Shown here piece by piece: positions 56,655 to 64,000 of a stretch of DNA of 64,000 bases (position 1 is its first letter; every line of letters begins with the position of its first letter). A program made the translations under genes and the position numbers. The stretch covers positions 248,001 to 312,000 of the forward strand of contig NZ_KQ948668.1 in NCBI RefSeq assembly GCF_001514145.1. The letters are read 5' to 3'. The DNA comes from Streptomyces canus. Lineage in GTDB: Bacteria > Actinomycetota > Actinomycetes > Streptomycetales > Streptomycetaceae. The notes under the pieces are model-generated. The model saw only the letters and a list, made by a program, of their open reading frames with translations, had not been told where the DNA came from and did not search any database.

Positions 56655-57701
56655 ATGACCGACACCGAACGAAACGAGCCCTCCGGCTTACGGCGACGCA
56701 GTGTCCTGCTCGGCGCAGCCGCCGGCGCAGGCGCGCTCGCCCTGGGCGCAGGACCCCTGGCGACCCCGGCGCAGGCCGCGTCCTTCGTCAAGGGCGCCGA
56801 CGTCAGCTGGCTGCCGCAGATGGAGGCGCGGGGCTACTCCTGGAACAACAGCGCCGGAGTGCGCCAGGACCTGTTCACCATCCTCAAGGGTTACGGCATC
56901 ACCGCGATCAGCTTGCGGACCTGGGTCAACCCGTCCAGCGATCCGGCCAACGGGCACTGCTCCATCGAGGAGACGGCCCAGCTGGCGAAGCGCGCCAAGG
57001 ACGCCGGCCTGCAGGTCCTCATCGGCTTCCACTTCGGCGACACCTGGAACTCGGTCGGGGTGCAGAACCCGCCGGCGGCCTGGGCGAGCATGACCTACAG
57101 CCAGATGCTCGACGCCATGTACGACTACGTGTACCACGCGTGCAACATCATCAAGTACTACGGCGTCACACCGGCCTGGGTGAAGATCGGCAACGAGACC
57201 AACTCCGGCATCTGCAAGCCGGTCGGCAGCATCAGCCGCCCCGCCCAGATGACGGGCCTGCTGAACGCGGCGTACGACATGTCCAAGCAGGTCTTCCCGA
57301 GCACGCCGGTGCTGGTGCACCTGGCGCAGCCGCAGAACCTGGCCGGCGTCCAGAACTTCCTCAACGCCTACCGGGACAACGGCGGAAGGTGGGACATCAC
57401 AGGCCTGTCCTCGTACGCGCAGGGCGGCAACGTGCCCGCCGTGCTGGCCAACATGCGGACCATCCAGTCCGGTTACGGCAAGCCAGTCATGCAGGTGGAG
57501 TACGGCGGGCCGGTCGGCAAGCCCACCCAGGTGCGCGACTCGCTGCGGGCGTTCGTCACCGGGCTGCAGGGCTTCGGCGGCCTCGGCACCTTCTTCTGGG
57601 AGCCCGAGGGTTACCCGTCGTTCAACAACTACAACAGCTCGGCCTGGGACGAGAGCACACGGCGACCCACAGCGGCCATGGACGGATTCCTCAACGGGTG
57701 A
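56655..57701 (+). CDS. Arabinogalactan endo-beta-1,4-galactanase (GH53), Tat-secreted
   Basis: A 348-residue secreted enzyme with a Tat signal (LRRRSVLLGAAAGAGALALG) and a GH53 TIM barrel starting FVKGADVSWLPQMEARGY. The acid/base Glu is in WVKIGNETNSG (about residue 178) and the nucleophile Glu in MQVEYGGP (about residue 280). It cuts beta-1,4-galactan side chains of pectin rhamnogalacturonan I. It starts at ATG 56655 outside the island and is followed 14 bp later by a PL9 pectate lyase gene, forming a pectinolytic pair. Confidence 0.92.
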   Translation: MTDTERNEPSGLRRRSVLLGAAAGAGALALGAGPLATPAQAASFVKGADVSWLPQMEARGYSWNNSAGVRQDLFTILKGYGITAISLRTWVNPSSDPANGHCSIEETAQLAKRAKDAGLQVLIGFHFGDTWNSVGVQNPPAAWASMTYSQMLDAMYDYVYHACNIIKYYGVTPAWVKIGNETNSGICKPVGSISRPAQMTGLLNAAYDMSKQVFPSTPVLVHLAQPQNLAGVQNFLNAYRDNGGRWDITGLSSYAQGGNVPAVLANMRTIQSGYGKPVMQVEYGGPVGKPTQVRDSLRAFVTGLQGFGGLGTFFWEPEGYPSFNNYNSSAWDESTRRPTAAMDGFLNG

Positions 57702-57715
57702 ACCAGGAGTCAGCG

Positions 57716-59056
57716 ATGAGTTCTGCCACGTTTGTCGGGCGTGCCCTGCTGATCTCGGCGGTCACCCTGAGCCCCTTCGCCACCCCCGCCGGTTCGGCGG
57801 CCGTGAGCAACACCGCGGCGGCGGCCACCTATTACGTGGCCCCAGGTGGCAACGACAGTGCCGCGGGCACGCAGGCCGCTCCCTGGGCGACGATCGCCCA
57901 TGCGCAGGCCGTGGCCCAGCCGGGTGACATCGTGTACTTCCGGGGCGGCACCTACCGCTACACCCGCGCGAACAGCAGCTGTACCAGCCAGACGGCCAGG
58001 GTCGACGCCATCACCCTGAACAAGAGCGGCAGTTCGGGAAGCCCGATCCGCTACTGGGCCTACCCGGGAGAGAAGCCCGTCTTCACCTTCTCGGGCATGA
58101 CGGACGACTGCCGCATCAAGGGCTTTGACGTCACCGGGAGCTGGATCCACCTCAAGGGCCTGGAGGTCACCGGGGTCCGCCAGAACAACAACCTCAACCA
58201 CGAGTCCTGGGGGATCTGGATCTCGGGCAGCAACAACACCTTCGAGCAGATCAACACCCACCACCACATGGGGCCCGGCCTGTTCATCCAGAACGGCGGC
58301 AACAACCTCGTCCTCAACTCCGACGCGCACGACAACTACGACACCAACTCCTCCAACGGGGCTGGGGAGAACGCCGACGGGTTCGGCGCGCACATCTCGG
58401 CGGGTAATCCCGGGAACGTGTTCCGGGGGTGCCGCGCGTGGTGGAACGCCGACGACGGCTTCGACCTCATCAGCGCCTACTCGTCCGTGACCATCGAGAA
58501 CTCCTGGGCGTGGCGCAACGGGTACATGCCGGGAACGACCACCGCGGCCGGCAACGGCACCGGCTTCAAGGCGGGAGGCTACGGCGGCGACTACGACGCC
58601 GGCGCCGTCAAGCACACCGTCCGCACGTCGGTGGCCTTCCTCAACAGGGCGTCCGGCTTCTACGCCAACCACCACCCGGTCGCCAACGACTACTTCAACA
58701 ACACCGGTTACGGCAATCACCCCGACTTCAACATGCTGGGAGTCGACTCCGGCGGAGCCGACGTCGGCCGGGGCAACCTGCGCAACAACCTCGCCTACAC
58801 CGGCACGTTGACGTCGAACATGACCGGCACGAGTGCCGCGAACAACTCGTGGAGCCTGGGCGTCGCCCTGTCGGACGCGCAGTTCCAGAGCGTGTCGACG
58901 TCCGGCTGGGACGCGTCGCGCCAGGCCGACGGGAGCCTGCCCGTGCTGTCCAACCTCCGTCCCACGGCCAACAGCACCTTGATCGACAAAGGCGTGAACG
59001 TCGGGCTGCCGTACAAGGGGCAGGCACCGGATCTCGGTGCCTTCGAGATCTCCTGA
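57716..59056 (+). CDS. Secreted pectate lyase, PL9-like right-handed beta-helix
   Basis: A 446-residue secreted protein with a signal peptide (ALLISAVTLSPFATPAGSA), then TYYVAPGGNDSAAGTQAAPW, the usual start of PL9/DUF1565 beta-helices. Calcium/catalytic positions appear in GENADGFGAH, WNADDGFDLI and GTGFKAGGYGGD, whose Lys (about residue 284) corresponds to the PL9 catalytic lysine. It cleaves polygalacturonate by beta-elimination. AGGAG precedes the ATG. It is co-directional with and close to GH53. Confidence 0.9.
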   Translation: MSSATFVGRALLISAVTLSPFATPAGSAAVSNTAAAATYYVAPGGNDSAAGTQAAPWATIAHAQAVAQPGDIVYFRGGTYRYTRANSSCTSQTARVDAITLNKSGSSGSPIRYWAYPGEKPVFTFSGMTDDCRIKGFDVTGSWIHLKGLEVTGVRQNNNLNHESWGIWISGSNNTFEQINTHHHMGPGLFIQNGGNNLVLNSDAHDNYDTNSSNGAGENADGFGAHISAGNPGNVFRGCRAWWNADDGFDLISAYSSVTIENSWAWRNGYMPGTTTAAGNGTGFKAGGYGGDYDAGAVKHTVRTSVAFLNRASGFYANHHPVANDYFNNTGYGNHPDFNMLGVDSGGADVGRGNLRNNLAYTGTLTSNMTGTSAANNSWSLGVALSDAQFQSVSTSGWDASRQADGSLPVLSNLRPTANSTLIDKGVNVGLPYKGQAPDLGAFEIS

Positions 59057-59131
59057 ACCGAGTGCCGTTCCCGGTCAGCCGCCGCTGGCGAGCGCTCCGG
59101 CGTTGTCAGTGGCGGCTGCCATGATCCGACC

Positions 59132-59841
59132 ATGCTCCACAACACCCAGGAGACGGGCCTCGCAGGGCGGCTGATGCGTGCGCTGACCGAGCCGGGATTC
59201 GAGATCGAGGTCCCGTACGCCGAGCTGCCGCGGCGGAAAGGTCGACGAGAGTCGCGCACGCGATCGAGCACGCCGCCGGGGACCGCCGGCCGCGCTACAC
59301 ACCCGACGCGTGCCGCCGGATGTTCGAGGTGCTCGTGGAGCGGAGCGAGGAGCGCGTCTGGGTGGACCTCACACAGGGCGTGCAGGCGCTGGAGCAGTGC
59401 ACCGGCCCGCTGCCCGGACGTCTCCACCCCGGTCCGGACCCTGGTCGAGACCCTCCTGGCCAAGAACACCATGAACCAGCTGCATGCGCTGATCGCGGTC
59501 GCGCGGCTCGCGGGCGAGGACACCCTGCACGCTGTCGTGGAGCGTCTCGCAGGGCATGGGCCCCATCGTCGCGGACGAGATCGCCGTCGTCGGTCTCGTC
59601 CCGGCCGAAGAGGCCCGGCTGTCCGAACTGGACCGGCAGCACAGGCTCGTCCAGGCACCGAACGCCCCTGACCCATGGCAGCCGTTCGCCGAGAACCCCG
59701 CCTACATCGCGTTCGCCCGCCGAGCCCTGGAGGCGGCGGCCGACCGTGCCGAGGCGATCCACGCCGGCGAGATCCCCTACCGGGGAATGATCGACTTTCT
59801 CGCGGATCGACGGCAACCCCTGCGTGGCGGGCGGCGACTAG
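59132..59841 (+). pseudogene. Frameshifted pseudogene of unknown family
   Basis: Coding-like stretches follow one another in different frames: MLHNTQETGLAGRLMRALTE, then STRVAHAIEHAAGDRRPRYT and FEVLVERSEERVWVDLTQGV, then TLVETLLAKNTMNQLHALIA, then MGPIVADEIAVVGLVPAEEA and finally DGNPCVAGGD before a TAG at 59839-59841. At least four frame changes disrupt it. I do not recognise the family. Confidence 0.65.
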
Positions 59842-59905
59842 TGGGGCAGGAGCGCACCCCCACTGCCTCTGCCGAACGTCCCGATTCGCGAACGAGAGTC
59901 ACCAC

Positions 59906-60943
59906 ATGGGCACCAGAGGAACCGCGCGTAAGCCGCATCGCAAGAAGCCCTCCCGCCGCCGAGGCCTCCTGATCGGCACGCTGGCCACGATCCTGGTCGG
60001 CGGTGCCGTCATCGGCGGTGTGCTGCTGACGACGTCCCCCTCCGGGCCGCGCGCGGGCACCTACCGGCTGGGCGGTGCCACGGGGACGGCGTCCCCGCCG
60101 CCCATGACCGCGTCCCCTTCCCCGTCGTCCTCCGCATCCCCGTCTCCGTCCGTATCTCCGTCGGCTTCAAAGACGTCGGCCTCCCCGAGCGCCTCCGCAT
60201 CGGCGAGGAAGAGCGCCTCCCCACCCGCGCCGCCCACGTCCGCCGCCGGATTCGCGGCCTGGCCCACGGCCACCGGTGATAAGGCGGTCGCCACCACCAT
60301 CGAGGTCTCCGGCACCTACGACGGCACCCTCAAGCGCTTCTACGGCTCGGGCGGCCTCGGCAGCGACAGCCAGGACGAGGACCAGGGCCCGCTCTTCGAA
60401 CTCGCCGACGGGGCGACGCTGAAGAACGTCATCCTCGGCTCTCCGGCCGCCGACGGCGTGCACTGCCTGGGCAGTTGCACCCTGCAGAACGTGTGGTGGC
60501 AGGACGTCGGCGAGGACGCGGCGACCTTCAAGGGCACGTCGGCCTCCGCGACGTACGTCGTCGACGGCGGCGGTGCGCAGAAGGCGGACGACAAGGTCTT
60601 CCAGCACAACGGCGCCGGAACCCTGACCATCAGGAACTTCCAGGTCGCCGACTTCGGCAAGCTCTATCGTTCGTGCGGCAACTGCAGGACGCAGTACGAA
60701 CGCCATGTCGTCATCAGCAATGTGAAGGTCACCGGGCCCGGCAAGGACATCGTGGGCGTCAACGCCAACTACGGGGACACGGCCACCCTCTCGGGCGTGA
60801 CCATCGTCGGGGACAGCGGCAGGAAGATCACCGTCTGCGAACGCTTCCAGGGCAATGCGTCGGGCGCCGAACCGTCCTCACTGGGCACCGGGGCGGACGG
60901 CACGCACTGCCGGTACAGCGCGTCGGGCATCACCTACCGGTGA
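59906..60943 (+). CDS. Pectate lyase PL3, membrane-anchored or secreted with Ser/Pro linker
   Basis: A 345-residue protein: basic N terminus, one membrane segment (LLIGTLATILVGGAVIGGVL), a ~70-residue Ser/Pro/Ala linker, and a C-terminal PL3 beta-helix (about residues 115-345) with GVHCLGSCTLQNVWWQDVGE, GEDAATFKG, CRTQYERHVVISNVKVTGPG and VGVNANYGDTATL, all close to PL3 pectate lyases. No clear signal-peptidase site is seen, so it may stay tethered at the membrane with the lyase domain projecting through the wall. It degrades homogalacturonan. Confidence 0.9.
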   Translation: MGTRGTARKPHRKKPSRRRGLLIGTLATILVGGAVIGGVLLTTSPSGPRAGTYRLGGATGTASPPPMTASPSPSSSASPSPSVSPSASKTSASPSASASARKSASPPAPPTSAAGFAAWPTATGDKAVATTIEVSGTYDGTLKRFYGSGGLGSDSQDEDQGPLFELADGATLKNVILGSPAADGVHCLGSCTLQNVWWQDVGEDAATFKGTSASATYVVDGGGAQKADDKVFQHNGAGTLTIRNFQVADFGKLYRSCGNCRTQYERHVVISNVKVTGPGKDIVGVNANYGDTATLSGVTIVGDSGRKITVCERFQGNASGAEPSSLGTGADGTHCRYSASGITYR

Positions 60944-61262
60944 CGGCCACGCCCTCGTCCGGTGGGTCCGGCGGGCTGCGGGGGAGTTCAGTCGGGTCAG
61001 TCGGATCGGTGGGGGCGGGGCTGATGTCCTACCGGGTGGGCCGGTGTCCCGGGGATTCCGGCGCCCGTCGGAATCGGTCGGCTTCGAGGCGCTGTCGGGT
61101 CGGCTCGGCACCGGGGCCCGGTGGGTTGCCAGACTCTGGGGCCCTGACGGGTCGGCCGGGCCCGCGATATGCCGTGCTGGTCGGCTAGGGGCCCATGTTC
61201 CGTTGGGACGGACGGGATGCTGATGTTCCGTCGATCGGCCGGGGCCCCGGCGTCCCGTCGGC
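60944..61262. other. Intergenic, no gene seen
   Basis: About 320 bp of G-rich sequence with many GGTCGG/GGGGC repeats between the PL3 gene and the convergent acyltransferase fusion gene. Only low-complexity frames occur and no terminator hairpin with a clear stem was identified. Confidence 0.5.
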
Positions 61263-63272
61263 TCAGCTCAGGCCCGCGATTCCCTGTCGGGCCGGTTCTG
61301 GGCGGTGGATGCCGCGGGGGCGGTAACCCAGTTCGCCGGAGCGGCCCAGCAGGTCGGCGAGGTACCAGACGATGGCCAGCCACATCTCCGTCCCCTGGAG
61401 CCCGGGCTCGGGTCCGGGGCCGGCGGCGCCCGGGCCGAAACCGAAGCCCCGGCCGTCCTGCCAGCGCGGCAGGACCGTGGCCAGCTGCCGCTCGGCCCAG
61501 TCGTCGATCTCGCCGGAGCGGTAGCCGTCGGCACCCCGCCCGAGCTGCTGGATGCACAGCCACAGGGGGTGGGCGACATCGAGCACATTGCAGGCGTTCT
61601 CCCGGCCGGAGCCGAAATGCCGGGCGTCGCGCGCGTGGTCCAGGACCGCGTCCACGACCCGTTCCGGATACGGCACCGGCAGCCCGAACTGCGCGAACGA
61701 GCCCCGCGTCAGCCGGTAGTAGCCGTTGACCACCTGGAGCCGTCCCTCCTCGGCAGAGGGGCTGCCCCACATTCCGGTCCAGGGATCGGCCCTGGTCAGC
61801 AGCCAGCCGAACAGCGACTCCGGCGTCCCGGGGCCGTTGTCGCCGTCGTCGTCGTGCCGCAGGTTCCAATGGGCGGCAGTAGCAAGGCTGTCGACCCAGG
61901 CGCCTGCGCCCCACGCACCCGTGCGCCAGGGCAACGCATCCAGTCGTACAACGAGTTGGCGTGCCGTCATGTCCCGTACGCCGCGCACCGGATGGGGGAG
62001 GCTGGGGCCCAGCAGATCGAGGGCGTAGCCCACGCACAGCACGTGGTAGAGCGCCGCTCCCTCCCCGATGAACCCGTCGGCGTCCGCCACCGGCAGCGGC
62101 TCGCCGAACTCCGGCACGAGACCGCTCTTCGGATCCTGCAGCCCGCTCAGCCGCCCGATGTGCTCTTCGGTGGACAAGTGCTCCGGTGCCACCCCGAGCA
62201 GCAGGTCGGCGATCTCCACGGCGTCGCAGTGAGCCCGCACGGTGGGAGCGGCGCCGGGCCGATCGACGTACCGCTCACCGTCCCAGCAACGGTCGAGGAG
62301 TCCGGCGGCTTGATCCCGGGCGGTGTCGGCGAAGGCAGCCAGGGTGGCTGTGCGGGGGTCGGGTGCGGGGCGGCTGGTAGGCGTACGGTCGCCCCCTGGC
62401 CGTATCCCTGAAAGACCCGCCACGTCAGCACCCGCAGTCGCCTCGGCGCCCGCTGCCCCCGCCACCTGCACCGCCCGCCGATCGTGCGGCGTCGGCTCCG
62501 GATCGCCAGCTGCCGCCCCGGGCGCGGCGTCGGGCGCCGGGCGGTTCGTCGGCGTACGGCCGTCATCCGGACGTATCCCTGGCGCAGCCGCAGCCGCAGC
62601 CGCAGCCGCAGCCGCAGCCGCAGCCGCAGCCGCAGCCGCAGCCGCAGCCGCAGCCGCAGCCCCAGCCGCAGCCGGATCCACCTCCGCCGTCCCCGTCCCC
62701 CGCACCTCCCGCCGGTCCCGCAACACCCGCGCGGGATTCCCCGCCGCCACCGACCACGCCGGCAGGCTTCTCGTGACCACCGCGCCCGCCCCGATCACAC
62801 AGTGATCGCCGATGGTCACGCCGTCCACGACGATCACCTGCGAGCCGATCCAGACGTCGTCGCCGACGCGGATGCCCCGGCTGGTGAGCGGCTGGCGGAA
62901 GACGGGCCGGTCGGGAGCCATGGAGTGGTTGAAGCCGAGCAGTGAGGTGTGGGCACCGATGCGTACGCCATGACCGAGGACGACGTCACCGCGCACCGTG
63001 GTGAAGGGGTTGAGCGTGCAGTGGGAGCCGGTGTCCAGCTCCCCGGTGACATAGGCGTGCGCGGCGATGTACGAGTCGTCGCCCAGCCGCAGCCGGTCCG
63101 GGAACACCGCCGCGGACTCGGCGACGTAACACCGCTCCCCGATCCCGGTGTCGCCGCCGACGGCCCGCTGCACCTCCCGCTGCGCGGCGCGCTGTTCTTC
63201 GGTCGCCTCGTCGGCGAAGAGCCAGGGGCAGTGGTCGAAGTGCCGTATGGACGGCTGCGACGGATGATCCAT
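61263..63272 (-). CDS. Bimodular protein: hexapeptide acyltransferase - polyAla linker - helical domain
   Basis: A 669-residue protein. Residues ~40-190 are a left-handed beta-helix acetyltransferase (LGDDSYIAAHAYVTGELDTG; GVRIGAHTSLLGFNHSM; VTIGDHCVIGAGAVVTRSLP) with putative catalytic His in FNHSM. Then comes a run of ~26 alanines encoded by a hexanucleotide repeat and a linker holding two copies of GIRP-x4-RTPT-x-RPAPD. Residues ~320-669 form a helical domain (DAVEIADLLLGVAPEHLSTE; HPLWLCIQQLGRGADGYRSG) resembling six-hairpin glycosidases, not assigned. It may modify a polysaccharide. It is divergent from the NUDIX gene. Confidence 0.78.
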   Translation of the reverse strand: MDHPSQPSIRHFDHCPWLFADEATEEQRAAQREVQRAVGGDTGIGERCYVAESAAVFPDRLRLGDDSYIAAHAYVTGELDTGSHCTLNPFTTVRGDVVLGHGVRIGAHTSLLGFNHSMAPDRPVFRQPLTSRGIRVGDDVWIGSQVIVVDGVTIGDHCVIGAGAVVTRSLPAWSVAAGNPARVLRDRREVRGTGTAEVDPAAAGAAAAAAAAAAAAAAAAAAAAAAAAAAPGIRPDDGRTPTNRPAPDAAPGAAAGDPEPTPHDRRAVQVAGAAGAEATAGADVAGLSGIRPGGDRTPTSRPAPDPRTATLAAFADTARDQAAGLLDRCWDGERYVDRPGAAPTVRAHCDAVEIADLLLGVAPEHLSTEEHIGRLSGLQDPKSGLVPEFGEPLPVADADGFIGEGAALYHVLCVGYALDLLGPSLPHPVRGVRDMTARQLVVRLDALPWRTGAWGAGAWVDSLATAAHWNLRHDDDGDNGPGTPESLFGWLLTRADPWTGMWGSPSAEEGRLQVVNGYYRLTRGSFAQFGLPVPYPERVVDAVLDHARDARHFGSGRENACNVLDVAHPLWLCIQQLGRGADGYRSGEIDDWAERQLATVLPRWQDGRGFGFGPGAAGPGPEPGLQGTEMWLAIVWYLADLLGRSGELGYRPRGIHRPEPARQGIAGLS
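62584..62673. repeat. (GCAGCC)n hexanucleotide tandem repeat
   Basis: Thirteen perfect GCAGCC units (62584-62661), one variant CCAGCC (62662-62667) and a final GCAGCC. Inside the acyltransferase fusion gene it encodes the polyalanine linker, the variant unit giving the single glycine. The unit length is a multiple of three, so unit gain or loss changes linker length without frameshift. Confidence 0.95.
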
Positions 63273-63355
63273 ACGAGCACGCTAAGCAGCGCTGGGCCCG
63301 CCGGGGAAGGGGTGCCGTGCGCGACGCGGCCCGCCCCGGAATGGTAGAAGCGGTC

Positions 63356-63409
63356 ATGACCAACTCGCACTTCTCCTGCACCTCCTCCCGGCCGGCAGGT
63401 GTCCGATGA
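63356..63409 (+). CDS. Possible 17-codon upstream ORF (leader) of the NUDIX gene
   Basis: ATG at 63356 opens a 17-residue frame (MTNSHFSCTSSRPAGVR) whose TGA overlaps the NUDIX start as ATGA. There is no strong Shine-Dalgarno before it, though TGGTAGAAG 8-16 nt upstream could be a -10 of a leaderless transcript. It may be a coupling leader or chance. Confidence 0.3.
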   Translation: MTNSHFSCTSSRPAGVR

Positions 63410-64000
63410 CCGAGGGCATCGACACTCCCGACAGCCGGGGCCGCACCGGACTCGACCGCACCGGCCTGAACCTGACCGGCAACCCGCGCGTCAAGGTCCG
63501 CGACGTGAAACTGCTGTCCAGTCACTGGTACGTCGAGCGGGCCACGACCTTCGACATCCAGCACGCCGACGGGAGCTGGAGCACTCAGCAGCGCGAGACC
63601 CACGACCGTGGCAACGGCGCCACCATGCTGCTGTACGACACGGAACGTGAAACCGTCCTGCTCACCCGTCAGTTCCGCTTCCCGGTGTATGTCAACGGAC
63701 ACCCCGACGGGCTGCTGATCGAGACGCCCGGCGGCCTGCTCGACGACGATGACGAGCACCCCGAGATCGCCGTGCGGCGCGAGGTCGTCGAGGAGACCGG
63801 GCACACCATCGGCGAGGTCCGGCACGTCTTCGACGTCTACATGAGCCCCGGTTCGGTCACCGAGCGCGTCAGCTTCTACGCCGCCGAGTACGCCCCGTCG
63901 ACCCGCACGCACGAGGGCGGCGGCCTCGACGAGGAGGGCGAGGACATCGAGATCCTCGAACTGCCCTTCCGCAGGGCCCTGGAGATGATCCGTACCGGGG
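63406..64000 (+). CDS. NUDIX hydrolase (NudK-like), truncated by window end
   Basis: The frame from ATG 63406 runs off the window after ~198 codons. The NUDIX box is visible as GGLLDDDDEHPEIAVRREVV followed by EETGHTIGEV (REUxEExGU kept). Upstream, GATMLLYDTERETVLLTRQF and FPVYVNGHP fit the NudK/ADP-ribose pyrophosphatase group that hydrolyses nucleotide sugars. The start is chosen by AGGTG upstream and ATGA overlap with the short leader. Missing C terminus prevents a finer call. Confidence 0.85.
   Translation, partial: MTEGIDTPDSRGRTGLDRTGLNLTGNPRVKVRDVKLLSSHWYVERATTFDIQHADGSWSTQQRETHDRGNGATMLLYDTERETVLLTRQFRFPVYVNGHPDGLLIETPGGLLDDDDEHPEIAVRREVVEETGHTIGEVRHVFDVYMSPGSVTERVSFYAAEYAPSTRTHEGGGLDEEGEDIEILELPFRRALEMIRTG

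Noticed and set aside
62584..62673. Possible CRISPR array
   Set aside because: It is a uniform 6-bp tandem repeat without spacers and lies inside a coding gene.

Overview
This 64-kb window is chromosomal DNA from a Streptomyces-type actinomycete. The evidence is very high GC with strong third-position G/C bias, many GTG starts, ATGA/GTGA stop-start overlaps, a WhiB-family regulator, two DUF574-type methyltransferases, tRNA-Pro genes without an encoded CCA in one copy, and many secreted plant-polysaccharide hydrolases. No phage structural gene, plasmid replication gene, rRNA or CRISPR array was seen.

Layout. (1) 0-10.5 kb: mostly housekeeping and accessory metabolism. It holds a GAF protein, TetR, GPP34, an MFS exporter with a muconolactone-isomerase-like protein opposite a LysR gene, an SDR/SnoaL-like pair, the threonine-catabolic pair tdh-kbl, a second LysR, an XRE-cupin/GNAT pair and an MmcQ/YjbR protein. 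(2) 10.6 kb: tRNA-Pro(GGG) with a textbook terminator. (3) 10.8-12.6 kb: a decayed sarcosine oxidase locus. soxG is intact, soxA is only a frameshifted C-terminal piece, and it abuts the last ~37 codons of a GntR regulator. (4) 12.7-26.3 kb: an arabinan / beta-L-arabinoside utilisation locus. It contains a secreted GH43+ricin lectin, a giant secreted (alpha/alpha)6 glycosidase with two discoidin domains, LacI, an ABC sugar importer without its own ATPase, GH127 and a cytoplasmic GH43. Both divergent promoters carry the same LacI-type operator at +1. (5) 26.3-36.1 kb: TetR, class II aldolase/PfkB kinase, DUF proteins, a FluG-like split pair (amidohydrolase plus glutamine-synthetase-like), a DUF574 methyltransferase and a two-component system. 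(6) 36.5-43.4 kb: an unusual catabolic operon under an XRE-cupin regulator: M24-like protein, TPP-dependent E1 alpha and beta, amidohydrolase, bicupin and a catalytically stripped SDR. (7) 43.4-51 kb: second DUF574 methyltransferase, WhiB-Dps-DUF3140 operon, lipase, TSUP transporter, HAD phosphatase, cobK and cobF (cobalamin), DUF309. (8) 51.08-56.41 kb: a small genomic island. A second, identical tRNA-Pro is at the left edge, a decayed 43-bp tRNA 3' copy is at the right edge, and tandem TTGGGGACC repeats lie just inside both ends. The cargo is a complete four-gene sugar ABC importer; no integrase remains. (9) 56.6-61 kb: pectin-degradation genes (GH53 galactanase, PL9 and PL3 pectate lyases) around one pseudogene. 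(10) 61.2-64 kb: a bimodular acyltransferase whose alanine linker is encoded by a (GCAGCC)n hexanucleotide repeat, and a truncated NUDIX gene.

Regions 4, 8 and 9 together read as a plant cell-wall (arabinan, extensin/AGP, galactan, homogalacturonan) foraging zone. The most interesting points are the tRNA-Pro island without an integrase, the LacI operator pair, the E1/M24/amidohydrolase operon of unknown substrate, and the hexanucleotide-repeat linker.
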